64,000 bases of DNA from Hyphomicrobiales bacterium (GCA_900472675.1 UCJA01000010.1:62001-126000); one strand, 5' to 3'; positions 44,090-52,720 are shown, counted from the stretch's first letter. Numbers and translations: made by a program. The notes: generated by a model not told the origin, from the letters alone.

Positions 44090-45391
44090 TCAGTGCGCTG
44101 GCAAACGATAGCGCTCTCGCAGCGTTTCGGTCTGGACATCGGTTCGTAGGCCAAGTCTTGCAAGTTCGGGCATCACCAACGCGCTGAAGCTCTGCAAATC
44201 GGCGGGCATGACGGGACACATGACGTTGAAGCCGTCGGCAGCCCCGTTCTCGAACCACTCCTGCATGACGGATGCCACATACTGTCCTGTGCCCACGGTC
44301 AAGAGGTGTCCGCGACCGCTCGCCAAGCGAAGCAGAAGCTGCCGGAGTGTCAGAGCATCACGACGCGCGATACCGACAAGGGCCGCGACGCGGCTCTGGC
44401 TTGCCTCAGTCCCTTTAGACGGCTCCGTTTCCTCCGGCAGAGGCGCGTCGAGATCCAGTCCGCTCAGATCGCGGCCGAGGAAGGCTGACAGCTTGGCGAT
44501 TAGGTGCTCGTGGACGGCAAGCGCGTTCATCTCGGCCAGCCGGGCCTCCGCAACATCCTTGGTTTCGCCGACCACCGGAATGATGCCCGGCAGGATCAGC
44601 AGATGCGCGGGATCGCGACCCGCGGCTTTAGCCAGTTCTTTCATCTCGGCGTAGAAGACCTGCGCTTCGGGCAGCGAGGATTGAACGGTGAAGACGATAT
44701 CAGCATGGCGCGCGGCGAATGCCCGACCGGCCGGCGAAGATCCCGCCTGCGCCAGAACCGGATGACCCTGCGGCGAGCGCGGAATGTTCAACGGGCCTCT
44801 AGTCTGCACATAGGGGCCTACGTGGTCGATCCTGTGGACCTTTGCCATGTCCAGGTATTGTCCGCTACGCTGGTCGGCGAGTTGCGCTCCGGGCTCCCAG
44901 CTGTGCCAGAGTGCCTTGACCGCCGTTACGACATCTTCGGCCCGCGCGTAGCGGTCTGCATGGGCCGGCATGCCGTCGAGGCCGAAATTGTGGGCTTCGC
45001 GTGCATTCGAGGACGTGACGATGTTCCAGCTGGCACGCCCCTTGCTGATATGGTCCAGCGAGCCGAACCGGCGCGCCAGATGGAAAGGGTGATCGAAACT
45101 GGTCGATGCAGTGCCGATCAGGCCAATGCGGGTGGTCACCGCGGCGAGCGCCGAGAGGATCACGAAGGGGTCCATCGTGTTCGACAGATGCCGGTCGGCC
45201 CCCTCCTGAAGCGCCAGCACGTCGCCGAGAAACAGGGCGTCGAAGCCGCCCGCTTCGGCACGACTTGCAATATCAACCCAGTAATCGAGCGTCATGATCG
45301 CCAACGGGTCGCTTTCGGGCAGGCGCCAGGCAGCCTCATGGCTGCCCAGGCCATAGATGACCGCGTTGAGGTGCAGCCTACGCTCTGTCAT
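44090..45391 (-). CDS. LLM-class flavin-dependent monooxygenase (NtaA/SnaA/DszA group)
   Basis: A 433-residue luciferase-like monooxygenase of the two-component FMNH2 group that includes nitrilotriacetate and dibenzothiophene-sulfone monooxygenases. Seen are FDALFLGDVLALQEG, LEPF-like MDPFVILSALAAVT, GLIGTASTSFDHPFHLARRF (split as GLIGTASTSF and HPFHLARRFGSLD), GRASWNIVTSSNAREAHNFG and the cofactor-side PVLAQAGSSPAGRAFAA. No flavin reductase is adjacent. It is the last gene of the TPP-riboswitch operon, overlapping the binding-protein gene by 4 bases, which is an unexpected place for such an oxygenase. The substrate may be a thiamin-related compound. Confidence 0.88.
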   Translation of the reverse strand: MTERRLHLNAVIYGLGSHEAAWRLPESDPLAIMTLDYWVDIASRAEAGGFDALFLGDVLALQEGADRHLSNTMDPFVILSALAAVTTRIGLIGTASTSFDHPFHLARRFGSLDHISKGRASWNIVTSSNAREAHNFGLDGMPAHADRYARAEDVVTAVKALWHSWEPGAQLADQRSGQYLDMAKVHRIDHVGPYVQTRGPLNIPRSPQGHPVLAQAGSSPAGRAFAARHADIVFTVQSSLPEAQVFYAEMKELAKAAGRDPAHLLILPGIIPVVGETKDVAEARLAEMNALAVHEHLIAKLSAFLGRDLSGLDLDAPLPEETEPSKGTEASQSRVAALVGIARRDALTLRQLLLRLASGRGHLLTVGTGQYVASVMQEWFENGAADGFNVMCPVMPADLQSFSALVMPELARLGLRTDVQTETLRERYRLPAH

Positions 45392-46413
45392 CCGGCTGGC
45401 TGAAACGCGTTGCTGTAGTAGCTGGTGAAATCGGGCTTGCTGGACACCGGCTTGCCGTTGGCATCTTTCAGGATCTTCGCGTCGAACAGGTAGTTTCCCA
45501 TCGCCTCCATCTTTGCAGGATCGATTCGGCCGATGACGCCGTCGCGAGTGCGCAGATAATGGCCGTCGATCAGCGCCTGCAGCGAGGCCCGCACCAGGGC
45601 GCGGTCGGTCAGCGCATCGCTGTTGGCGGCGATCATCAGATCGACCGCTTCGTCGGGATGATCGGCCGCATAGGCGTAGCCTCTGGCGGTCGCCTGGGTG
45701 AAGGCTGTCGCGTCGGCCGGACGCTCCCTCAGGAATGCGCCGCTCGATCCGATCAGCGTCGTGTGTTCGTCGGGAGCGCCGTAATCGGCATAGCGGAATG
45801 CACCCTGCTTTATGCCTTCCAGCTCTGCCTTCACACCCTCCCAAGTGTAGACTTCGAGCGTGAAATCGACAGCCCCGTTTTCCAGCGCCTGATAGGCCGA
45901 GGTGCCGAGCGTGATCGTCTGGAACTCGCCCTTGCCGCCATCATGGCGGATCAGCGAGCCGATCAGCGCATTTTCCCAGGCGCTGCCGAAGCCGCCATAG
46001 GTGCGCCCGTCGAGATCCTTCGGGCGCTTGATATCGGGGCGATCCCCCTTGAAGACCAGGCGACCGGTTTCGGTCTGGACAACCGCATAAGTCGCGACCA
46101 GATCGGCGCCTGCGGTGTGCTGGGTGAACAGGCCGATCGAGCCGATGATCCCGAAATCGGCGACGCGATTGGCGACCAGTGTTGCGGCCGAGGTGTCGGT
46201 GTAGGGCAGGATCTCGACGGTAATGCCGGCATCCCGGTAGAAGCCTTTTTCGCGGGCGACGAACAGGCCGATGTGGTTGGTGTTCGGCGTCCAGTCGAGG
46301 GCCATCGTCACCGTCTTCGGTGATTGCGCTCGCGCAGCCAACGGCAATGTCGTTGCCGCGAGACCGGCGAGGGAGAGAAGCGTGCTACGGCGGGTCAACA
46401 GGGGCAGTTTCAT
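45388..46413 (-). CDS. thiY: NMT1/THI5-like ABC substrate-binding protein for a thiamin precursor
   Basis: A 341-residue periplasmic binding protein. A Tat-like signal (LTRRSTLLSLAGLAATTLPL) is followed by MALDWTPNTNHIGLFVAREKG, split here as MALDWTPNTNHIG and LFVAREKGFY, the classic opening of the HMP-binding ThiY/THI5 family. SAATLVANRVADFGI and YGGFGSAWE follow. It overlaps the ATPase gene (ATGA at 46410-46413) and the monooxygenase gene. The TPP riboswitch at the operon head supports a pyrimidine-type thiamin precursor as cargo. Confidence 0.88.
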   Translation of the reverse strand: MKLPLLTRRSTLLSLAGLAATTLPLAARAQSPKTVTMALDWTPNTNHIGLFVAREKGFYRDAGITVEILPYTDTSAATLVANRVADFGIIGSIGLFTQHTAGADLVATYAVVQTETGRLVFKGDRPDIKRPKDLDGRTYGGFGSAWENALIGSLIRHDGGKGEFQTITLGTSAYQALENGAVDFTLEVYTWEGVKAELEGIKQGAFRYADYGAPDEHTTLIGSSGAFLRERPADATAFTQATARGYAYAADHPDEAVDLMIAANSDALTDRALVRASLQALIDGHYLRTRDGVIGRIDPAKMEAMGNYLFDAKILKDANGKPVSSKPDFTSYYSNAFQPAG

Positions 46414-47180
46414 GATGATTGTCCTTCGTGGGGTCCAAGCAGGGTTTCCAGGATTGCGTTTTCGATGCGGGCGGCCTCGGCGCCGGCGGCGCCCTTGCGG
46501 CTGCGCGGGCGCGGCAGAGGAATGTCGACGACCTCCACAATGGAGGCGGGGCGGGGCGACAGGACGTAGATCCGGTCCGACAGGTGAACCGCTTCCCGCA
46601 CATCATGGGTGACAAGCATCGCGGTCCACTGGTGGCGCATCCACATGCCTTCCAGCCAGCGGTGCATGCCCGCGCGGGTCAGCGCATCGAGCGCCCCGAA
46701 AGGCTCGTCGAGCAGGAGCATGGATCGGTCCTGCACCACCGTGCGCAACAGCGCCGCGCGCTGGCGCATGCCGCCGGAGAGCGCAGAGGGGTAATGCTGC
46801 TCGAAGCCGGTGAGGCCGAACTCGGCAAACAGGGGTTCCACGCGCTTGCGCGCCTCGCGCCGGCTTAGGCCCTGGACTTCGAGCCCGAGCGTCGTGTTGT
46901 CGATGATCCGCCGCCAGGGCATCAGCGCGTCCCGCTGCGGCATGAAGGCAAAAGGGCTGGATGCGGTATCGAGGGGGCTTCCATCGAAGAGGATGTCGCC
47001 GCGGGAAGGCTTCAGGGCGCCGGTCAGCAGACGGAACAGCGTCGATTTTCCGGCGCCGGAGGGCCCTAGGATGGACACGAACTCGCCGGGGCGGATGGTG
47101 AGCGAGATATCCTGCAGAACCTGCAGGTCCGCATAGGAGGCGGCAATGGCCTTAAGTTCCAGGCGCGGCGGGATCGTCAT
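46410..47180 (-). CDS. thiZ: ABC transporter ATPase for a thiamin precursor
   Basis: A 256-residue ATPase of the nitrate/sulfonate/taurine/thiamin-precursor (NtrD/SsuB/ThiZ) group. Walker A is GPSGAGKSTL, the Q-loop is FMPQRDALMPWR, the signature is LSGGMRQRAALLRT, and Walker B is LLLDEPFGALD. The start at 47180 (MTIPPRLELK) overlaps the permease stop. The group fits the NMT1-type binding protein and the BPD-type permease beside it. Confidence 0.92.
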   Translation of the reverse strand: MTIPPRLELKAIAASYADLQVLQDISLTIRPGEFVSILGPSGAGKSTLFRLLTGALKPSRGDILFDGSPLDTASSPFAFMPQRDALMPWRRIIDNTTLGLEVQGLSRREARKRVEPLFAEFGLTGFEQHYPSALSGGMRQRAALLRTVVQDRSMLLLDEPFGALDALTRAGMHRWLEGMWMRHQWTAMLVTHDVREAVHLSDRIYVLSPRPASIVEVVDIPLPRPRSRKGAAGAEAARIENAILETLLGPHEGQSS

Positions 47181-47947
47181 CGGCCGCTCCCGAGCGAGGA
47201 TCGTGTCCAGGGCATGGCTAGGCGCTGGATGAGAAGCGTCAGACCGAACAGGACAAGCGTCAGGACGGCGCTCACCAGCACCGCCGCCAGGACGAGGTCG
47301 GGTCTGAAATTGTTCTTGGCATTCAGGATGTAGATGCCGAGGCCTTTGGCGGCGCCGGCATATTCGGCAAAGATCGCGCCGACCACGGCGTAGGTGATCG
47401 AGATGCGCAGGCCGGCGAAGAAATAGGGGAGGGCAGAGGGTAGCCGGGCGAGCAGGAAGCATTTCCATTTCGGAGCGCCCATCGAGGCCAGCAGCTGCTC
47501 GATTTCCTCTTCGGTGGACTGATAGCCCTGGGTGAGCGCCACCAGCATGGGAAAGAAGGTGACCAGTGCGACCAGCAGGATTTTCGGGGCAAGGCCGAAG
47601 CCGAACCACAGCACCACAAGCGGCGCGATCGCGACCAGCGGTAGGGTCTGGCTGATGATGAAGATTGGAAACAGGGCCCGCCGCAGGGGGTTGAAGAAAT
47701 CCACAAGCACCGACAGGAGGAAGGCCACCGCCAGCGAGCAGGCAAAGCCGAAGACGGTCGCCCGGATCGTCGGCAGGGTGTTTTCCCACAGCGGCTGCCG
47801 GTAGATCCAGGCCTGTTCGATCACGCGCGACGGTGCCGGCAGCATGGTCGGCGAAATGCCGGAGAGACGGGCATAGGTCTCCCATCCGAGCAGCAGAAGC
47901 GTGATGGCGATCAACGCGGGAAGGCCGCGGTAGAGCTGCATGAGCAT
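47177..47947 (-). CDS. thiX: ABC transporter permease for a thiamin precursor
   Basis: A 256-residue permease with six hydrophobic segments and the EAA-type loop EEIEQLLASMGAPKWKCFLLARLPSALPYFF (key part LASMGAPKWKCF...LPSALP). The pattern SPTMLPAPSRVIEQ and PIFIISQTLPLVAIAPLVVLWFGFG, split as SQTLPLVAIAP and LVVLWFGFG, places it in the SsuC/ThiX group. It ends overlapping the ATPase start. It is 37 bases downstream of the YkoF-like gene in the riboswitch-controlled operon. Confidence 0.92.
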   Translation of the reverse strand: MLMQLYRGLPALIAITLLLLGWETYARLSGISPTMLPAPSRVIEQAWIYRQPLWENTLPTIRATVFGFACSLAVAFLLSVLVDFFNPLRRALFPIFIISQTLPLVAIAPLVVLWFGFGLAPKILLVALVTFFPMLVALTQGYQSTEEEIEQLLASMGAPKWKCFLLARLPSALPYFFAGLRISITYAVVGAIFAEYAGAAKGLGIYILNAKNNFRPDLVLAAVLVSAVLTLVLFGLTLLIQRLAMPWTRSSLGSGR

Positions 47948-47984
47948 GTTGGGTATCGACCGTTTGGTGAAGTGACGGGAACCG

Positions 47985-48593
47985 TCAGAGCGGTGTCGGG
48001 CTGTTTGCCGATACGGTCAGGTCGATAGTGACATGGCCTGCAGGATGGCCGAAGCGCAGCAGCGCTTCTCCGACGGTCGCAAACACCGGTGCCGCATCAC
48101 CACGCAGCTTGGTGCAGAAGTTCTTCGATTTGTCGAAGACGCCCGAGGATTTCACGAAGTCGATGCAGCCATAGATCTCGTCCATGTGCTGATCAATACC
48201 GAGCGTGTAGAGCGAAAACTGCGCCGCAACGGACTGGCCCGAAAGAGCGGCGGAGGCGACGGTCGCCAATGCGCGCGCCTTGCGTTCGTCAAGCGGGGCC
48301 ATCGGACCGGTCAGTTCCGGGGTGTGGCACATGGGATCGTCCGGCTCGCCGGGGCATCCCCGCGAGATCGTCGCATGCAGCACGCAGTGCTTGCCGCTCG
48401 ATGCAGCAGCCACGAAGAGATCGCGCATGGCATCGAACACGACATCCGGCGTGCCGACGATTAGCGTCGATACGTCGTCGGTTTCGATCCGCAGTCGATC
48501 CCGGTAGGGGTCGAGGGCGCCAAGAGCGCCGGTGATCACAGCGATGAAATCATCGCTCATCGGGTAAAGGGAAATTTGTGCGCCGGAAAACAT
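47985..48593 (-). CDS. YkoF-like thiamin/HMP-binding protein
   Basis: A 202-residue protein resembling YkoF, a duplicated ~80-residue ferredoxin-like domain that binds thiamin or its pyrimidine. The first repeat includes GAQISLYPMSDDFIAVI and the second AAQFSLYTLGIDQHMDEIYG, an internal duplication (Q-x-SLYxL/M...). It is first in the operon, directly behind the TPP riboswitch, whose 3' stem overlaps the ribosome site. It may scavenge or deliver the precursor in the cytoplasm, since no signal peptide is seen. Confidence 0.85.
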   Translation of the reverse strand: MFSGAQISLYPMSDDFIAVITGALGALDPYRDRLRIETDDVSTLIVGTPDVVFDAMRDLFVAAASSGKHCVLHATISRGCPGEPDDPMCHTPELTGPMAPLDERKARALATVASAALSGQSVAAQFSLYTLGIDQHMDEIYGCIDFVKSSGVFDKSKNFCTKLRGDAAPVFATVGEALLRFGHPAGHVTIDLTVSANSPTPL

Positions 48594-48599
48594 CGCTTA

Positions 48600-48695
48600 A
48601 CCTCGCTCCGCTGGCATTATCCAGATCAGCTTGAGGGTCCATGATCATGACGATCACATCTCAGCCCCGGCCTTACGGAGCACCCCTGTCTCAGG
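48600..48695 (-). ncRNA. TPP riboswitch (thi box)
   Basis: On the minus strand the conserved elements occur in order: GGGGTGC (48686-48680), GGCTGAGAT with the CTGAGA pyrimidine-sensing loop (CTGAGA = 48664-48659), ACCCTC, and the pyrophosphate-sensing element CTGATCTGGATAATGCCAGC with its G (48629-48609), then GGAGCGAGG. The start codon of the YkoF-like gene lies only a few bases after this 3' end, so thiamin pyrophosphate probably shuts off translation by hiding the GGAG/GAGG ribosome site. This fixes the pathway of the whole operon down to 44090. Confidence 0.95.
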
Positions 48696-48853
48696 CCTTG
48701 ATAGACCAGGATCGGCTGCGGGCGCAAGTCATTTGGTTGTCGAAACAACGTTCCAGGCGTGAGGCGGATGTTTTGGGCAGCACAGGGGATGTGCTGGAAC
48801 TGGCGGATCATAGTAAAATTCTGACCGCCAGCCGAGAGAGTCGATAGCCGGAT

Positions 48854-49114
48854 CTACATCGCGGCCATGTCGTCCAAGAGGTTTTGCGCCAGCTCGCCGA
48901 TCGCGACCTCTGCCTCCTCCAGCGTCCAGCCAACGGATTCTGCGCGCTGTGCAAGACCAGCCAATACCGGCACCAGAGTGCCGCCGGCCGCATCGACGAT
49001 GTCATCCGGTTTCAGCCCCTTGGCCAATTCAAGAAAATCGCTCTCGATAGCTTCCTGGCACGCGATATCCCTGTCGGGATAAGCGCCCGCCTGCTTTGGC
49101 CTGTTCAATTTCAC
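48854..49114 (-). CDS. Small helical protein, 86 aa, paralogue of two others in the window
   Basis: Starts at a GTG (49114) with GAGGAT about 7 bases upstream. After a charged N-terminus come two helical parts, CQEAIESDFLELAKGLKPDD and LAQRAESVGWTLEEAEVAIGELAQNLL, here noted by the core SVGWTLEEAEVAIGEL. The first resembles LDACRAALGAAFLELADRAV of the protein at 20896, and the second shares the Gly-Trp-x-x-x-Glu motif with both other copies. It is soluble and acidic. No function can be given. It lies between the thiamin operon and the amidohydrolase operon. Confidence 0.6.
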   Translation of the reverse strand: MKLNRPKQAGAYPDRDIACQEAIESDFLELAKGLKPDDIVDAAGGTLVPVLAGLAQRAESVGWTLEEAEVAIGELAQNLLDDMAAM

Positions 49115-49257
49115 CGATCATCCTCGCTGCGCTGCGTATCCCGCCAAGGTGGCGGGAGACACAGTATTAGACGGCACACGGCGCGAATTGTCCACCTAGG
49201 CCGATTTCTTGACGACGAAGACAGGTCGCGGTTGCCTTCGCTTGCGGGCGACGGAAG

Positions 49258-50487
49258 CTAGGCGGAGCGATGGATTTCGCCGGCCTGCATCACAAGCTGC
49301 AGGTGGCGCAAGGCACCGAGGTCGTCGAGCGGGTTGCCCTTGACGACGATGATATCGGCGGCAAGACCGGTCGTCAGCGTCCCGACCTCCTGGTCGATGC
49401 CGATCACCTTGGCAGCAAATCCGGTTCCCGCTGTCAGTACCTCCAGGGTGGACATGCCGCCGCGGTGCATCAATTCCATTTCGAGCGGCAGGCCGTCGAA
49501 GGGCGTAAAACGCCAGCCTGCGTCGGTGCCTGCAACCAGGCGAACGCCTGCCTCGCGCAGCTTGCGGAATTGTTCGACATTGTCCTCCAGCAGGGTCTGC
49601 CAGCGGGAGAGGAAGGCCTCTTCTTCGGGCGTCAGCTTGTCCTTGGCGAGCATGGCGTTGACGGCCGAGCCGGCGACGGCAAGCGTACCGGTGACCGGAG
49701 TGCCGGACTTGGCAAGCTTCTCGGCGACCCTTGGGTCGAATTTCTGGTGTCCCTTCCCGTCGATCAGAAAGCCGGCGTGTTCGATCTGGTCGACGCCGGC
49801 ATCGACCGCGTATTCGATCGATTCCGCGCAGAGGCAATGGACCGCGATCTTCTTGTCGAGCGCGTGGGCTTCGTCGGCCAAGGCCGCCATCTCTTCGCGC
49901 GTGTAGGAGGCGCGCCAGGACAGGGTGTTGACGGTGCCGCCGCCGCTGCCCATCACCTTGATGAAGTCGGCGCCCTGCTTGACCATCTCGCGAACCTTGC
50001 GGCGCAGGTTGACTTCGCCATCGGCCTCGCCGCCGAAATACCAGGTGTGGCCGCCGGTGATGGTAATCGGCTGGCCGCAGGCGACGATGCGAGGGCCTTT
50101 GCCGTGGCCGAGAGCCAGGGCGCGCTTCAGGTGAAACACTGTTCCGCCCATGGCGCCAAGATCACGCACCGTTGTAACGCCGCCGGCAAGCGCGCGGGCT
50201 GCCGTAAAGCTGGAGGTGGCGACGAGCACGCCTTCCGGCTCCCGCACGGCGTCTTCCAGCGAGGTTCCGTCTCCCGGTAGGTTGAGGTGGACATGGGTGT
50301 CGATCATGCCGGGCATGATCGTGCTGCCGGGGTATTCGAGAACGGTAGCACCCGCGCTTGCGGCCTCAGGCACTTCGCCTGTGTAGACGCCGGTGATCCG
50401 GCCGTTTTCGACGGCGACCGTTGCCCCGATCACAGGCTCGGCGCCCGTGCCGTCGATTGTCCGGTCTGCCTTGATAAGTGTCTTCAT
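49258..50487 (-). CDS. Amidohydrolase (imidazolonepropionase/prolidase-like group)
   Basis: A 409-residue metal-dependent amidohydrolase. The N-terminal composite beta domain leads to the metal motif MPGMIDTHVHLNLPG (HxH), then GADFIKVMGSGG (bridging Lys), KIAVHCLCAES and VDQIEHAGFL (two His), and VAGTDAGWRF (catalytic Asp). The closing GTLTTGLAADIIVVKGNPLDDL, in pieces GLAADIIVVKGNPLDD, is typical. AGGAA stands 7 bases before the ATG. The adjacent MFS importer and TetR regulator suggest uptake and hydrolysis of one external compound, such as an N-acyl or peptide-like substrate. Confidence 0.9.
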   Translation of the reverse strand: MKTLIKADRTIDGTGAEPVIGATVAVENGRITGVYTGEVPEAASAGATVLEYPGSTIMPGMIDTHVHLNLPGDGTSLEDAVREPEGVLVATSSFTAARALAGGVTTVRDLGAMGGTVFHLKRALALGHGKGPRIVACGQPITITGGHTWYFGGEADGEVNLRRKVREMVKQGADFIKVMGSGGGTVNTLSWRASYTREEMAALADEAHALDKKIAVHCLCAESIEYAVDAGVDQIEHAGFLIDGKGHQKFDPRVAEKLAKSGTPVTGTLAVAGSAVNAMLAKDKLTPEEEAFLSRWQTLLEDNVEQFRKLREAGVRLVAGTDAGWRFTPFDGLPLEMELMHRGGMSTLEVLTAGTGFAAKVIGIDQEVGTLTTGLAADIIVVKGNPLDDLGALRHLQLVMQAGEIHRSA

Positions 50488-50574
50488 GGGTGAATTCCTG
50501 GTCTTTCCTGGAAAGAGGCGCAGCGGTTGCGCCTCCGGATGCTTCAGATGGGCGACGGGTGATCTCAGCTGCGC

Positions 50575-51891
50575 CTAGTCGAGAGAGCGGCCTCTGGTTT
50601 CCGGGGTCAGGAAGAGGTGCGTCACGATGCTGATGACGCAGATCGCCATGGCATAGAGCGCCACATACCAGACGCCGCCCATGCCATTCAGCCAGGTCGC
50701 CATGAGGGGAGCGGTCCCGCCGAACAGGGCGGCGCAGATGGCATAGGGGATGCCGATGCCGGAGGTCCGCACCGAAACGGGGAAGAGCTCGCTCAGCACC
50801 GTGCCGAGCACGCCGTTGTTCATCGACAGGAACAGCGCGCCGACAGCGGATACGAAGGTGAATGTCCAGAACGAGACCTGCCCGTCGAGGAGGGAGAGCA
50901 GCGGATAGACGAAGATAAGGAACAGGACGGCCGTGGCAAACAGCAGCGGCTTGCGACCGATCCGGTCTGAGATGTAGGCGAAGAGGGGGACGCCGATGAT
51001 GTAGACGACCGTCGAGATCATGTTGCCGGCAAAGCCATCCGACCGGTCCAATCCGCCGATCATGTTCGCGTAGGTCGGCAGGAAGATCAGCCAGAGATAG
51101 TAGAGAACCCCGTTCATCTGCATGACGAAAACGATGAGGGTTTCCTTGGGGTACTTGGCGACTGCGGCGAGGATGGAGCCGATGGAGCGGTTTGCCATGA
51201 GCTTGGCGTTGGCTTCGAAGGCCGGTGTCTCATCCAGGCCGCGACGCATGAAGAAGCCGTAGACCGACAGCGCTGCGCCGATCAGGTAGGGCACCCGCCA
51301 GCCCCATGCTTCCAGGGTTTCCGGCGAGAAGTATTTGGTCGTCAAAGTCGCGACAGCCGTTGCCGCCAGAACCGACAGGCCGATCGCGACCTGCTGCGGG
51401 GAGGCTGCAAAGGCGCGGTGCTTGACCGAGGCGTGCTCGTTCAGGAAAGTTGCCGAGATCTGATATTCGGCGCCGCCGGCAAAGCCCTGCAGAAGGCGCG
51501 AAAGGACGATGATGACAGGCGCAAGAATGCCGATCTGCGCATAGTTGGGGCAGAGGCCAATGAACAGGCTGCCTGCCCCGGACATGATGATCGTGGCGGC
51601 AAGAAGCGTGCGGCGGCCATATTTGTCCGCCATCGGCGACAGAATGATTGCGCCGATCGGACGGCCGATGAAGCCGATCGCAAAGGCCGACAGGCTGGCG
51701 ATCAGAGAGACGGCAGGATCGGCTGCCGGAAACATCTGCCCGGCAATGACGCTCGCCATCAGGCCGTAGATCGCCCAATCGAACCATTCGATGAAATGGC
51801 CGATGGAGCCGCCGATCAGCGTTTTCACCCGGCCATTCTTGCCGGTTGCGGGCACCGATGGTGACCCGCCCTTATCAATGATTGTCGTCAT
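50575..51891 (-). CDS. MFS transporter, metabolite:H+ symporter (MHS) family
   Basis: A 438-residue, 12-helix permease. The MHS opening GGSIGHFIEWFDWAIYGLMA, then the MFS motif GRPIGAIILSPMADKYGRRT and LLQGFAGGAEYQ are visible; the second-half repeat is YISDRIGRKPLL. I start at the Met at 51891; the frame from the TTG at 51900 adds three residues. It overlaps the end of the TetR gene by 17 bases. It probably imports the amidohydrolase substrate. Confidence 0.92.
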   Translation of the reverse strand: MTTIIDKGGSPSVPATGKNGRVKTLIGGSIGHFIEWFDWAIYGLMASVIAGQMFPAADPAVSLIASLSAFAIGFIGRPIGAIILSPMADKYGRRTLLAATIIMSGAGSLFIGLCPNYAQIGILAPVIIVLSRLLQGFAGGAEYQISATFLNEHASVKHRAFAASPQQVAIGLSVLAATAVATLTTKYFSPETLEAWGWRVPYLIGAALSVYGFFMRRGLDETPAFEANAKLMANRSIGSILAAVAKYPKETLIVFVMQMNGVLYYLWLIFLPTYANMIGGLDRSDGFAGNMISTVVYIIGVPLFAYISDRIGRKPLLFATAVLFLIFVYPLLSLLDGQVSFWTFTFVSAVGALFLSMNNGVLGTVLSELFPVSVRTSGIGIPYAICAALFGGTAPLMATWLNGMGGVWYVALYAMAICVISIVTHLFLTPETRGRSLD

Positions 51892-52579
51892 TATCTTCAA
51901 AGTTCCCCGTCGTGTGCGGATGTGGACGTTTCTTATTGGTGTGCGGCGGCACGGCCGGCTGAGGGGCGGGGCCCTGCAGATGGAAGCTCGCGAAGTCGGC
52001 CAGCATGGCGAGGTTCCGCTCGAAATATGCGGCGTCCTTGTCCATGAAGCGCTCGAGGCTCAGGCCGCGAATGGCGATCAGCATGAATTCGAAGATGTCC
52101 AGTGACTGGCCCGCCGAGCCATTCAGCGTCTCGACCCGTTCCAGCCAGGGCAGCACGATGTTTGCCATGGACTGCGAGCGGTGCTCGATGATGCGGCGGT
52201 GAACCTCCGGGTCGGTGCGGGTGCCGATAATGATTTCCCAGACCGCCCAGTATTCCGGCTGCCCGTAGATCTGCCACAGGTGGTCGACCATCTCGCGGAT
52301 GCCGGCCTTGCCGGAAATCGGGCCTGCGTTCTCGACCCGCAGTTTTTCCTCGATGGTGATCGACGACTGGTCGAGCACCGCCATCATCAGATCGTCCTTT
52401 GTCGGGAAGTGGTGGTGCAGGGCGCCGGTGGTGACGCCAGCCTCGGCGGCGATCATCTGGGTCGTCGTCTTTGCAAAGCCGACGGTTGCCAGAAGCCGGG
52501 CTGCGGCCGAAATCAAAACAGCCTGAGTTTCCGCGGTGCGGGCGATCTGCGATCGCTTGGGGCTTGAAGCAGTCTTCAT
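51875..52579 (-). CDS. TetR-family transcriptional regulator
   Basis: A 234-residue repressor. The N-terminal helix-turn-helix is ISAAARLLATVGFAKTTTQM with IAAEAGVTTGALHHHFPTKDDL, the classic TetR pattern. The C-terminal ligand domain is followed by an unusual His/Asn/Asp-rich tail (PHTNKKRPHPHTTGNFEDND). The Met at 52579 is chosen over one six codons upstream because the operator palindrome begins only 8 bases before it. First gene of the TetR-MFS-amidohydrolase operon, likely autoregulated. Confidence 0.9.
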   Translation of the reverse strand: MKTASSPKRSQIARTAETQAVLISAAARLLATVGFAKTTTQMIAAEAGVTTGALHHHFPTKDDLMMAVLDQSSITIEEKLRVENAGPISGKAGIREMVDHLWQIYGQPEYWAVWEIIIGTRTDPEVHRRIIEHRSQSMANIVLPWLERVETLNGSAGQSLDIFEFMLIAIRGLSLERFMDKDAAYFERNLAMLADFASFHLQGPAPQPAVPPHTNKKRPHPHTTGNFEDNDDNH

Positions 52580-52587
52580 GCCCCAAG

Positions 52588-52613
52588 TTACATACATATT
52601 GATTGGTATGTAA
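52588..52613. promoter_or_regulatory. TetR-type operator palindrome
   Basis: TTACATAC (52588-52595) and GTATGTAA (52606-52613) are perfect 8-bp inverted repeats with a 10-base centre, just upstream of the TetR start. The half-sites are nearly those of the known E. coli AcrR operator (TACATACA / TGTATGTA), so a TetR/AcrR-type protein binding here is very plausible. Binding would block the promoter of the regulator, MFS and amidohydrolase genes. Confidence 0.75.
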
Positions 52614-52720
52614 ATAGAAGCATTTACGGTTTTGCTTAAATTGGTTGCAGCGCTTGCCGCAAGGGATGAGCCGCCGCACGCAAAGCTGGCGTCAACGACG
52701 TCCTCCTCGACGCGGTGAAC

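Noticed and set aside
48641-48847. 68-codon plus-strand frame
   Set aside because: It lies across the antisense of the TPP riboswitch, and its upstream GAGGG comes from the conserved riboswitch bases. The product looks fairly protein-like, so I reject it with some doubt.
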